7,096 nucleotides of DNA from Clostridia bacterium (GCA_017445685.1 JAFSTS010000087.1:1-7096); one strand, 5' to 3'. Positions 1 to 6,914 are shown, numbered from the stretch's first letter. Made by a program: numbers and translations. The notes: generated from the letters alone by a model not told the origin.

Positions 1-69
1 CGAAGAGTGCTCGTCAACCGAAGCTTTAAGAGAGGCGGCGTTTGGTGAAAGCCGTTAGTTTTGGTGGCG

Positions 70-78
70 TGTTTGTAG
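70..78 (+). promoter_or_regulatory. Predicted specifier loop, codon GTA (Val) at 75-77
   Basis: The nine bases between the upper helix (63-69) and the lower helix strand CTTC (79-82) form the 3' side of the specifier loop. In well-studied T-boxes such as B. subtilis glyQS, the codon is followed by one base and then the lower helix, which leads into a TGAG kink-turn. The same spacing here puts GTA in the codon position, followed by G78. The T of the TGGT bulge (193-196) would pair with an A discriminator base, as in tRNA-Val, but also as in tRNA-Ile, -Leu and -Phe. The usual GAA before the codon is replaced by TTT, so the reading rests on position rather than on a full motif. Confidence 0.65.
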
Positions 79-188
79 CTTCTGAGCCGGGGAGAAGAAA
101 GCCTTATGGTCAGTAGAACTCCTCCGTGATTGCTGCGTTAATGCATAGGAATTGTTTGATTCCAAGAGTGGCGGATTTTTTCGCAATT

Positions 189-225
189 TGAGTGGTACCG
201 CGGGTAAAGATTTTTGCTCGTCTCA
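189..225 (+). promoter_or_regulatory. T-box antiterminator
   Basis: The canonical antiterminator can be drawn fully. Helix A1 is TGAG (189-192) with CTCA (222-225). The seven-base bulge TGGTACC (193-199) carries the four bases that pair with the tRNA acceptor end. Helix A2 is GCGGG (200-204) with CTCGT (217-221). The 3' strands of both helices are also the 5' strand of the terminator, so the two structures exclude each other. Confidence 0.93.
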
Positions 226-255
226 TTGTTTATCAACATTGGGACGAGTTTTTTT
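217..255 (+). terminator. Regulated intrinsic terminator of the T-box
   Basis: Bases 217-248 fold into a hairpin. Nine pairs, including one G-T wobble, form between CTCGTCTCA (217-225) and TGGGACGAG (240-248). A T-T mismatch and four or more further pairs close a small loop around TATC. Seven T residues follow (249-255). With a charged tRNA this hairpin should form and stop transcription before the first gene. Confidence 0.93.
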
Positions 256-263
256 CGTCCGAG

Positions 264-271
264 AAAGGAAG
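264..271 (+). promoter_or_regulatory. Ribosome binding site that fixes the start of the first gene
   Basis: AAAGGAAG ends seven bases before ATG 279. An in-frame GTG at 192 lies inside the T-box core and upstream of the terminator, so translation cannot sensibly begin there. ATG 279 is the real start. Confidence 0.85.
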
Positions 272-278
272 TTTTTGT

Positions 279-2567
279 ATGCAGCAGATTCCTGAAATCA
301 ATTTTAAAATTCAAGAGATCGCTTCCAGGATCCGTGAGCTTAGAGAAGTGGAAAACCTTACCGTTGAGCAGATGGCTGAAAAGACAGATGTCAGCGTTGA
401 GGAATATATCAGATGTGAAAACGGTGAAGGCGACTTTAACTTTGCATTCATTTACCGTTGCGCGCTTGCGCTTAATGTGAATGTAACGGATATTATTGAA
501 GGTCAGAGTCCAAAGCTTAATTCCTTTACCGTCACAAGAGCTCAGCAGGGCCAGCGTATAAGCGACGCTCACGGCATGACATATTATAACTTGGCTTATG
601 CCTTTAAAAACAGGATAGCCGAGCCGTTGTATGTCGTCAGCAGATTTGATGAAAAAGCTCAAAAAGGCGAGATAGAGCTCACTACTCATGCCGGCCAGGA
701 ATGTGATATTGTTCTTGAGGGTCATCTCACTGTTCAAATCGGACAAAAGCGCGAGACTCTCGGCCCCGGCGACAGCATTTACTTTGACAGTGATACTCCT
801 CACGGAATGATAGCCGCCGACGGAAAGGACTGCATTTTCTATGCGATCGTCCTCAATCCGACAGGTGAGCCGATCCCTGAGCTTTCCCAGTCAAACTCCA
901 TTGTCGAAAATGCAAAGGGAAATGTCGATGTCAAAGACAGAGTTTATAAAAAATATATTGATGTTCAAGAGGATGAAAACGGCACTCCTCTTTCAATAAA
1001 ATTTAAAAACATTGAAAAATTCAATTTCGCATTTGATATAATTGATGAGATTTCAAAGCGAGAGCCGGAGAAGCTTGCAATGCTCCATGTTTCTCTTGAT
1101 AAGACTGAACGACGCATTACTTTTACCGATTTAAGAAAAGCCTCGAATCAGTGCGCGAACTATTTTAAATCACTCGGAATCAAAAAAGGCGACAAGGTAA
1201 TGCTTGTTCTCAAGAGACATTATCAGTTCTGGTTTGCAATTTTGGGTCTTAATAAACTTGGCGCAATTGCAATCCCTGCGACAAATCAGCTTCTTGACCA
1301 CGATTTTGAGTACAGATTCCAAAAAGCAGGCATTACTACGATTATCTGCACTGCGGACGGAGATACTGCTCATCAGGTAGATATCGCCGCTGAAAAATGT
1401 CCTGAGCTTGTAAACAAGATCATTGTAAACGGCGAGAGAGAAGGCTGGCGGAATTTCGACGAGGAATACCAGCTTTACAGCACTCATTTCCGCCGCAGAG
1501 ACGACGCTCCGGGCGGAGACGACTATATGCTGATGTATTTTACATCGGGAACATCGGGTTATCCGAAAATCGCAGCGCATAACTATAAATATCCCCTCGG
1601 ACATTTCCATACTGCAAAATATTGGCATAATGTAAATCCTGACGGACTTCATTTTACGATCTCCGATACAGGCTGGGCAAAGGCAATGTGGGGCAAGCTT
1701 TACGGACAGTGGCTTTGCGAAGGACCTATTTTTGTTTATGATTTTGACAGGTTTGACGCGGCTGATATTTTGCCGATGTTTGCCAAATACAAAATCACGA
1801 CTTTCTGCGCTCCTCCGACAATGCTTCGTATGCTCATTAAGCAGGACATTTCAAAATATGATTTTTCATCGGTTGAACATATGACAACTGCCGGCGAAGC
1901 TCTTAACCCTGAGGTATACCGCCAGTTCGAAAAGGCTACCGGACTTCAGATCGTCGAGGGCTTCGGTCAAAGTGAAAGCACAATGATCATCGGCAACATG
2001 ATAGGCGCTCCTCACAAGATCGGATCTATGGGCAAACCTGCCCCGATATATAATGTAGATATTGTCGATACCGATGGCAACAGCGTTCCTGTCGGTGAAA
2101 CAGGGGAAATCGTCATTGACCTTCGTCAAGGACTTCCGTGCGGTCTTGCAGTCGAATATTATCGTGATCCCGAAAAGACTGCGCAGACATGGAAAGACGG
2201 CTTCTATCATACCGGCGATACTGCATGGCGCGACGAAGACGGCTATTACTGGTATGTCGGCAGAGTAGACGATGTTATCAAATCCTCAGGCTACAGAATC
2301 GGACCGTTTGAAATCGAAAGCGTTATCATGGAGCTGCCGTATGTTCTTGAGTGCGGTGTTTCTGCTGCTCCTGATCCTGTCAGAGGACAGGTTGTCAAGG
2401 CAAGCATTGTTCTCGTAAAAGGCACAGAGCCGACAGAAGAACTTAAAAAAGAAATCCAAAACTATGTCAAAAAGCATACTGCTCCGTATAAATATCCGAG
2501 GATCGTTGTTTTCAGAGACAGTCTGCCAAAGACTGTAAGCGGAAAAATAATGCGTAACGAGCTGTAA
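279..2567 (+). CDS. XRE helix-turn-helix/cupin/medium-chain acyl-CoA synthetase fusion
   Basis: The 762-residue protein has three modules. Residues about 14-75 are an XRE-type helix-turn-helix (LTVEQMAEKTDVSVEEYIRCENG, split here as LTVEQMAEKT and DVSVEEYIRCENG). Residues about 130-195 are a cupin_2 barrel with H137, E141 and H175 as possible metal ligands. The rest, from about 225, is an ANL-superfamily acyl-CoA synthetase. It has the P-loop YFTSGTSGYPK (420-430), a DTGW segment typical of the medium-chain (ACSM/MACS) family, GFGQSE (561-566), YHTGD (643-647), the hinge GRVDD (661-665) and the catalytic lysine in SGK (K756). It should convert a carboxylic acid, ATP and CoA into acyl-CoA, AMP and PPi in the cytosol. 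Context suggests a short branched-chain acid, but the substrate cannot be read from sequence; phenylacetate or other aryl acids are alternatives. The two N-terminal domains may sense a ligand, bind DNA, or both. Confidence 0.92.
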   Translation: MQQIPEINFKIQEIASRIRELREVENLTVEQMAEKTDVSVEEYIRCENGEGDFNFAFIYRCALALNVNVTDIIEGQSPKLNSFTVTRAQQGQRISDAHGMTYYNLAYAFKNRIAEPLYVVSRFDEKAQKGEIELTTHAGQECDIVLEGHLTVQIGQKRETLGPGDSIYFDSDTPHGMIAADGKDCIFYAIVLNPTGEPIPELSQSNSIVENAKGNVDVKDRVYKKYIDVQEDENGTPLSIKFKNIEKFNFAFDIIDEISKREPEKLAMLHVSLDKTERRITFTDLRKASNQCANYFKSLGIKKGDKVMLVLKRHYQFWFAILGLNKLGAIAIPATNQLLDHDFEYRFQKAGITTIICTADGDTAHQVDIAAEKCPELVNKIIVNGEREGWRNFDEEYQLYSTHFRRRDDAPGGDDYMLMYFTSGTSGYPKIAAHNYKYPLGHFHTAKYWHNVNPDGLHFTISDTGWAKAMWGKLYGQWLCEGPIFVYDFDRFDAADILPMFAKYKITTFCAPPTMLRMLIKQDISKYDFSSVEHMTTAGEALNPEVYRQFEKATGLQIVEGFGQSESTMIIGNMIGAPHKIGSMGKPAPIYNVDIVDTDGNSVPVGETGEIVIDLRQGLPCGLAVEYYRDPEKTAQTWKDGFYHTGDTAWRDEDGYYWYVGRVDDVIKSSGYRIGPFEIESVIMELPYVLECGVSAAPDPVRGQVVKASIVLVKGTEPTEELKKEIQNYVKKHTAPYKYPRIVVFRDSLPKTVSGKIMRNEL

Positions 2568-2580
2568 GAGGAGTCTTAAA

Positions 2581-3243
2581 ATGCAATACAAAAGAATAAC
2601 TCTTCTTTGCGGTCACTACGGAAGCGGCAAGACAAATATCGCTTTGAACATGGCTTTTGATTTGAAAAATCAAAAAGACAATGTAGCTATCGCCGATCTT
2701 GATATTGTCAATCCGTATTTCAGAACAAAAGACAGCGCTGACGAGCTGAAGGAAAAAGGCATACGGCTGATCGTTTCCGAGTTTGCAAATTCTAATGTCG
2801 ATATTCCTGCTCTGCCTCAGGATATGTACGCGATAACGGACGATAAAAATTTAAATACAGTAATTGATGTCGGCGGAGACGACAGGGGAGTGCTTGCTCT
2901 CGGAAGACTGAGCGACAAAATCATTGAAGAAAATAATTACAATATGTTTCTTGTTGTCAACTGCTACAGACCGCTGACAAGAAATGCGGACGAAACAATT
3001 GAAGTTCTTCGTGAAATGGAAATGTCGTGCAAGATTCGTTTTACCGGCATTGTAAACAATTCCAATTTAGGCGTTTTAACTACGCCGGAGGATGTTTTGA
3101 AATCGGTCGGATATGCTCAGGAAGTGTCTGAAAAAACTTCCCTTCCAGTAGTTGCAACGACAGTAGACGAAAATATATATTCATCCCTGACTGGAAAAAT
3201 AGATGATCTTTTCCCTCTCAGGCTTCAAAAGAAAATAATATAA
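2581..3243 (+). CDS. Small P-loop ATPase, MinD/CobQ-like, function unknown
   Basis: The 220-residue protein begins with a Walker A motif, GHYGSGKT (11-18). It then has DLDIVNPYFR (39-48), with an acidic pair at the place of the A' motif of SIMIBI ATPases, and DVGGDDRG (96-103) in the Walker B position. The first lysine of the deviant Walker A of true ParA/MinD proteins (KGGxGK) is missing. It is therefore a relative rather than a partition protein. There is no signal peptide or membrane segment. AGGAG (2569-2573) sits seven bases before the ATG, only 13 bases after the synthetase stop, so it belongs to the operon. A link to maturation or control of the iron-sulphur oxidoreductase next door is possible but is inference from position only. 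Confidence 0.82.
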   Translation: MQYKRITLLCGHYGSGKTNIALNMAFDLKNQKDNVAIADLDIVNPYFRTKDSADELKEKGIRLIVSEFANSNVDIPALPQDMYAITDDKNLNTVIDVGGDDRGVLALGRLSDKIIEENNYNMFLVVNCYRPLTRNADETIEVLREMEMSCKIRFTGIVNNSNLGVLTTPEDVLKSVGYAQEVSEKTSLPVVATTVDENIYSSLTGKIDDLFPLRLQKKII

Positions 3244-3256
3244 AGGAGATATCGGT

Positions 3257-3463
3257 ATGGCAAAGTTAACTTTCAAAACCGACAACTGCAAAGGCTGCGG
3301 ACTATGTGTGGATGTATGTCCAAAACAGGTTCTTGCTCTTGCAGAAGACAAAATCAACAAAAAGGGACATCATCCCGTTACCGCCGTCAATCCTGAGGCG
3401 TGTATAGGATGCGCGTTCTGCGCGACAATGTGTCCGGACTGCATAATCAAGGTTGAAAGGTGA
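3257..3463 (+). CDS. korD: 2-oxoacid:ferredoxin oxidoreductase delta subunit, 2x[4Fe-4S] ferredoxin
   Basis: This 68-residue protein has two classical 4Fe-4S ligand sets: C11-x2-C14-x2-C17-x3-C21-P and C49-x2-C52-x2-C55-x3-C59-P. It would pass electrons between the TPP-dependent catalytic core and free ferredoxin. A ninth cysteine (C62) follows the second cluster motif. AAGGAG (3243-3248) overlaps the stop of the ATPase gene and lies eight bases before the ATG. The alpha-subunit gene follows at once. The order delta, alpha, beta, gamma is common in four-subunit KOR/VOR enzymes. The kor symbol marks the subunit type and does not claim 2-oxoglutarate as substrate. Confidence 0.9.
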   Translation: MAKLTFKTDNCKGCGLCVDVCPKQVLALAEDKINKKGHHPVTAVNPEACIGCAFCATMCPDCIIKVER

Positions 3464-3464
3464 G
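3458..3464 (+). promoter_or_regulatory. Ribosome binding site that selects the alpha-subunit start
   Basis: AGGTGAG lies at the end of the delta gene and spans its stop codon. It ends eight bases before ATG 3473. A GTG three codons upstream, at 3464, overlaps this site and would have no usable binding site of its own, so ATG 3473 is preferred. Confidence 0.7.
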
Positions 3465-3472
3465 TGAAGAAT

Positions 3473-4543
3473 ATGTCAGATAAGGTATTGATGAAGGGCA
3501 ACGAGGCAATCGCCGAAGCTGCCATTATTGCCGGATGTCGTCATTATTTCGGCTATCCCATTACTCCGCAGACTGAGATCGCTGCATATATGGCAAAGAA
3601 AATGCCTAAGATCGGCGGATGTTTCCTCCAGGCTGAAAGCGAGATCGCAGCTATCAATATGGTATACGGCGTATCTTCAACAGGAAAGAGGGTAATGACC
3701 TCCTCTTCAAGCCCCGGAATTTCTCTTAAAGGTGAGGGACTTTCTTACCTTGCAGGCTCGGATCTTCCTGCTCTTGTTGTCAATGTGCAGCGCGGCGGCC
3801 CCGGACTTGGCGGTATTCAGCCCAGTCAGTCGGACTATTTCCAGTCTACAAGAGGCGGCGGACACGGCGACTACAGAATGATAGTTCTTGCGCCTGCATC
3901 AGTTCAGGAAATGGCTGAGCTTACCATCAAAGGCTTTGAGCTTGCAGATGAATACAGAATGACAGCTATGATCCTTGCCGACGGTACAATGGGTCAGATG
4001 ATGGAGCCGGTTGAGCTTGATCTTGAAGTTAAACCCATGCCCGAAAAACCTTGGACAACTACCGGCACAAAGATGCAGAGAGAACACAATATCGTAAATT
4101 CTCTTTCTCTTGTTCCCGAAGAGCTTGAACAGCTCAATATCGAAAGATATGAAAGATATAAGGTTATTGAAGAAAAAGAAACGAGATACGAAGAATACAT
4201 GGTCGATGATGCAGATATTTGCATCGTAGCATTCGGTATTGCCGCAAGAGTTTCCAAAAATGCTGTCAACGAAGCAAGAAAAATGGGAATCAAAGCCGGT
4301 ATGATTAGACCTGTCACACTCTGGCCTTTCCCGAAAGCGCCGTTTGAAAAAGCGGCTGAGCATGTTTCAAGATTCATCAGCGTCGAGCTTTCGATGGGAC
4401 AGATGATTGAAGATGTTAAGCTTGCAACCGGATGTAAAGTTCCCGTAGAGCTTTGCAACCGTGTCGGCGGAATGATCCCTTCGCCTGAACAGGTTCTTGA
4501 AGCAATCGTTAAAGCAAGCAAAGAAATCGGAGGTGCAAAATAA
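3473..4543 (+). CDS. vorB: 2-oxoacid:ferredoxin oxidoreductase alpha subunit, VorB type
   Basis: This 356-residue protein matches the alpha subunit of four-subunit 2-oxoacid:ferredoxin oxidoreductases in length and motifs. The start MSDKVLMKGNEAIAEAAI leads into GYPITPQTE (27-35), the pyrimidine-domain signature. GGPGLGG (108-114) and a glycine-rich stretch near SQSDYFQSTRGGG follow. The second half is a transketolase-C-like domain. With the beta subunit it forms the active site that interconverts a 2-oxoacid plus CoA with acyl-CoA, CO2 and reduced ferredoxin. Proteins of this form in clostridia are usually named ketoisovalerate (3-methyl-2-oxobutanoate) oxidoreductase VorB, although KorA of 2-oxoglutarate oxidoreductase is close. 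The neighbouring branched-chain aminotransferase and the likely Val T-box favour branched 2-oxoacids. It ends in TAATG, sharing one base with the beta gene. Confidence 0.9.
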   Translation: MSDKVLMKGNEAIAEAAIIAGCRHYFGYPITPQTEIAAYMAKKMPKIGGCFLQAESEIAAINMVYGVSSTGKRVMTSSSSPGISLKGEGLSYLAGSDLPALVVNVQRGGPGLGGIQPSQSDYFQSTRGGGHGDYRMIVLAPASVQEMAELTIKGFELADEYRMTAMILADGTMGQMMEPVELDLEVKPMPEKPWTTTGTKMQREHNIVNSLSLVPEELEQLNIERYERYKVIEEKETRYEEYMVDDADICIVAFGIAARVSKNAVNEARKMGIKAGMIRPVTLWPFPKAPFEKAAEHVSRFISVELSMGQMIEDVKLATGCKVPVELCNRVGGMIPSPEQVLEAIVKASKEIGGAK

Positions 4544-5301
4544 TGGTTGTATTTGATAAACCCCATGCGCTTACAGATGTGCCTATGCACTATTGCCCCG
4601 GCTGTACGCACGGTATAGTTCACCGTCTTGTTGCCGAAGCAATTGACGAGCTTGGTATCGAGGGCAAAACGATAGGTATTGCACCTGTCGGCTGTTCCGT
4701 AATGGCATATAATTATTTTAACTGCGACATGATCGAAGCTGCTCACGGCAGAGCTCCTGCCGTTGCCACAGGCGTAAAAAGAGCGGATCCTGATAATCAT
4801 ATCGTCTTCACATATCAGGGTGACGGCGACCTTGCCTCGATCGGCATGGCTGAAACAGTTCATTCTGCCGCAAGAAACGAAAATATCACTGTTATTTTCA
4901 TCAACAACGCAATTTACGGAATGACAGGCGGACAGATGGCTCCGACTTCGCTTCCCGGACAGGTGACTCAGACTTCACCTTACGGCAGAGATGTAAATCA
5001 CTGCGGTTATCCGATCAGAGTTTGCGAAATGCTTTCTGAGCTTGAAGGTCCTGAATATCTCGAAAGAGTAACGGTAAACAATGTTAAGAATATTAAAAAT
5101 GCCAAGAAGGCTATAAAAAAAGCTTTCCAGAATCAGATAGATAAAAAAGGCTTTTCGCTTGTTGAAGTCGTATCTTCTTGCCCGACAAACTGGGGAATGA
5201 CTCCGCAGCAGGCTCTTAAATGGATCGACGACAATATGCTTCCGTACTATCCTCTTGGAGTTTATAAGGACAGATCAGCACAAAAGGAGGAAGCAAAATG
5301 A
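4543..5301 (+). CDS. korB: 2-oxoacid:ferredoxin oxidoreductase beta subunit, TPP-binding
   Basis: The 252-residue protein carries the thiamine pyrophosphate-binding half of the enzyme. It has HYCPGC (16-21), whose cysteines often help bind a [4Fe-4S] cluster in this family, then APVGCSVMAYNYF. The TPP/Mg motif runs from GDGD (93-96) to the Asn pair at 121-122, followed by AIYGMTGGQMAPTS. GGAGGTG (4529-4535) lies seven bases before the ATG. The start shares one base with the alpha stop and the end overlaps the gamma gene by four bases (ATGA), so translation of the three core subunits is probably coupled. Four-subunit KOR and VOR enzymes cannot be told apart on this subunit alone. Confidence 0.92.
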   Translation: MVVFDKPHALTDVPMHYCPGCTHGIVHRLVAEAIDELGIEGKTIGIAPVGCSVMAYNYFNCDMIEAAHGRAPAVATGVKRADPDNHIVFTYQGDGDLASIGMAETVHSAARNENITVIFINNAIYGMTGGQMAPTSLPGQVTQTSPYGRDVNHCGYPIRVCEMLSELEGPEYLERVTVNNVKNIKNAKKAIKKAFQNQIDKKGFSLVEVVSSCPTNWGMTPQQALKWIDDNMLPYYPLGVYKDRSAQKEEAK

Positions 5302-5831
5302 GCACAGTAAACTATTTGTTTTCAGGTTTCGGCGGACAGGGTATTCTTTTTGCCGGTAAATTTATTGCATATAAAGGTCTTATCGAAGACAAGCAGGTCA
5401 GCTGGCTCCCGTCTTACGGCCCTGAAATGAGAGGCGGCACAGCAAGCTGCAGCGTTATCGTAAGCGATGAAAATGTCGGCTCTCCAATTGTTTCAAACCC
5501 CGATATTCTTGTTGCGATGAATCTTCCGTCACTTGACAGATATGAAAAGAGCGTAAAACCCGGCGGCAAGATTTTCCTTGATTCGTCACTTATTGAAAGA
5601 AAAGTTGAGCGCGACGATGTTGAAGTTTATTATATTCCAGCAACTCAGATGGCGTCGGATAATAAGACTCCGACTCTTGCTAATATGATAATCGTCGGCA
5701 AAATCCTTTCCGTCCTCGGCGAATGTGATGACGAAGGACTTAAGAAAGCGCTTGGAAAGGTTATTTCCGCAAAACACGCCGATATGCTTGATGTCAACCT
5801 AAAGACGATCAAACTCGGCGCAGAAATATAA
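5298..5831 (+). CDS. korC: 2-oxoacid:ferredoxin oxidoreductase gamma subunit
   Basis: The 177-residue protein is of normal length for the gamma subunit (POR family, catalytic domain III). It has FSGFGGQGILFAGK near the N-terminus and SYGPEMRGGTASC (39-51), both hallmarks of the family. In known structures this domain contacts the CoA substrate and closes the complex. AAAGGAGG (5283-5290) lies inside the end of the beta gene and the start overlaps its stop as ATGA. The next gene starts 12 bases after the TAA. Nothing is truncated, so all four subunits of the enzyme are present and intact. Confidence 0.92.
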   Translation: MSTVNYLFSGFGGQGILFAGKFIAYKGLIEDKQVSWLPSYGPEMRGGTASCSVIVSDENVGSPIVSNPDILVAMNLPSLDRYEKSVKPGGKIFLDSSLIERKVERDDVEVYYIPATQMASDNKTPTLANMIIVGKILSVLGECDDEGLKKALGKVISAKHADMLDVNLKTIKLGAEI

Positions 5832-5843
5832 GGAGAGATATTT

Positions 5844-6905
5844 ATGCAGATCAAGATCACTAAAACTTCCACACCAAAGGAAAAACCCTTTGGAAAAGAG
5901 CTTGGCTTCGGCAAAATATTTACCGACCATATGTTCCATATGAAATACAGCAGAGAAAAAGGCTGGTACGATGCGGAGATCATTCCGTTTGGTTACCTTT
6001 CTATTCATCCTGCTTCAACAGTGCTGCATTACGGCTCTGAGATTTTCGAAGGACTTAAAGCGTATCGCACAAAGAGCGGCGATGTTCAGCTTTTCAGACC
6101 TATTGAAAACATTAGAAGAATGAACAATTCCGCCGATAGACTTTGCCTTCCTCAGATTCCGGAAGAAGATGCGCTTGAGATATATAAGACGTTTGTTGCT
6201 TTCGAAAAAGACTGGACTCCTTATGATGAAGGAACATCCCTTTATCTTCGTCCTTTCATGTTCGGAAACGATGAATCTCTTGGCGTTCATGCCGTACACA
6301 ATGCTGACTTTTACATCATCGCTTCTCCCGTAGGCAGCTACTATAAAGAGGGTATCAACCCTGTTAAAATCATGATTGAAGACGAAGATGTAAGAGCAGT
6401 CAGAGGCGGCACGGGCTATGCAAAATGCGGCGGAAACTACGCAGCGTCAAACAGAGCAGGCGAGAGAGCCGAGCAGAAGGGATATTCCCAGGTTCTTTGG
6501 CTTGACGGTGTAGAGAGAAAGTACATTGAAGAAGTCGGCGCAATGAATGTTATGTTCAAAATTAACGGAGAGATCGTAACACCTGCGCTCACAGGTTCGA
6601 TCCTTCCCGGCATTACGAGAAAATCCTGCCTTGAGCTTCTGAAAAACGAAGGCTATAAAGTCAGCGAAAGACTTCTCAGCGTTGAAGAGCTTACAAACGC
6701 TATGAAAGAGGGAACACTTGAAGAAGCATGGGGATGCGGAACTGCCGCAGTTGTTTCTCCGATCGGCGAGCTTTGCTATAAAGACATGAAGTATACTGTC
6801 AACGGCGGTAAAATCGGCGAAGTTACACAGAAACTCTACGATACTCTTACAGGTATTCAGTGGGGAAAAATCGAAGATAAATACGGCTGGACAGTAAAAC
6901 TTTAA
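5844..6905 (+). CDS. ilvE: Branched-chain amino acid aminotransferase
   Basis: The 353-residue protein is a fold-type IV PLP aminotransferase of the longer BCAT form found in many Firmicutes and in eukaryotes. Visible family motifs are LHYGSEIFEGLKAYR (61-75), the PLP Schiff-base lysine K194 in GYAKCGGNYAASNRA, EVGAMN (230-235), and GTAAVVSPIG (299-308) near the phosphate-binding end. It moves the amino group between glutamate and 2-oxoisovalerate, 2-oxoisocaproate or 3-methyl-2-oxovalerate, giving Val, Leu or Ile. Ribosome binding site AAGGAGA (5830-5836) overlaps the gamma stop and is seven bases before the ATG. As the last gene of the operon it completes an acid to acyl-CoA to 2-oxoacid to amino acid route, and it could also run in the catabolic direction. 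Confidence 0.95.
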   Translation: MQIKITKTSTPKEKPFGKELGFGKIFTDHMFHMKYSREKGWYDAEIIPFGYLSIHPASTVLHYGSEIFEGLKAYRTKSGDVQLFRPIENIRRMNNSADRLCLPQIPEEDALEIYKTFVAFEKDWTPYDEGTSLYLRPFMFGNDESLGVHAVHNADFYIIASPVGSYYKEGINPVKIMIEDEDVRAVRGGTGYAKCGGNYAASNRAGERAEQKGYSQVLWLDGVERKYIEEVGAMNVMFKINGEIVTPALTGSILPGITRKSCLELLKNEGYKVSERLLSVEELTNAMKEGTLEEAWGCGTAAVVSPIGELCYKDMKYTVNGGKIGEVTQKLYDTLTGIQWGKIEDKYGWTVKL

Positions 6906-6914
6906 TTTAAACGG

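Larger units (their letters stand above)
1..255 (+). promoter_or_regulatory. T-box riboswitch leader, 5' end cut by the window, predicted tRNA-Val
   Basis: This leader senses the charging state of a tRNA and lets transcription continue when that tRNA is uncharged. Visible parts: lower Stem I helix GAAG (2-5)/CTTC (79-82), followed by TGAGC, which looks like the 3' side of the kink-turn; a specifier loop; an upper helix 12-19/63-69; the AGAGAG element (29-34); and a distal hairpin GGCGGC (34-39)/GCCGTT (51-56) with loop GTTTGGTGAAA. Hairpins at 148-163 (GGAAT/ATTCC) and 171-184 (GCGGA/TTCGC) are candidates for Stem III. The T-box core GAGTGGTACCGCGGG lies at 190-204 and a terminator at 217-255. 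The promoter and the 5' strand of the Stem I base lie upstream of the window. It controls the acyl-CoA synthetase gene 24 bases downstream and probably the whole operon. Confidence 0.95.

Noticed and set aside
192..278. An upstream GTG start that would extend the acyl-CoA synthetase by 29 residues.
   Set aside because: It lies within the T-box core, the extension would be encoded by the terminator hairpin, and there is a good ribosome binding site before ATG 279.
138..803. A 221-residue open frame on the - strand across the leader and the start of the first gene.
   Set aside because: It overlaps the T-box structures and the helix-turn-helix and cupin coding region on the other strand, and shows no recognisable domain.
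279..2567. A catabolic reading of the operon (amino acid to acid with ATP gain).
   Set aside because: The AMP-forming synthetase uses ATP, and T-box control induces on starvation; both favour synthesis, though reversal cannot be excluded from sequence.
3464..3472. GTG start for the alpha subunit, adding three residues.
   Set aside because: It overlaps the likely ribosome binding site AGGTGAG; ATG 3473 has the better spacing and gives the usual N-terminus.
3994..4863. A 289-residue open frame on the - strand opposite the alpha and beta subunits.
   Set aside because: It lies wholly antisense to two well-supported genes and shows no family motif; it is a by-product of their codon use.
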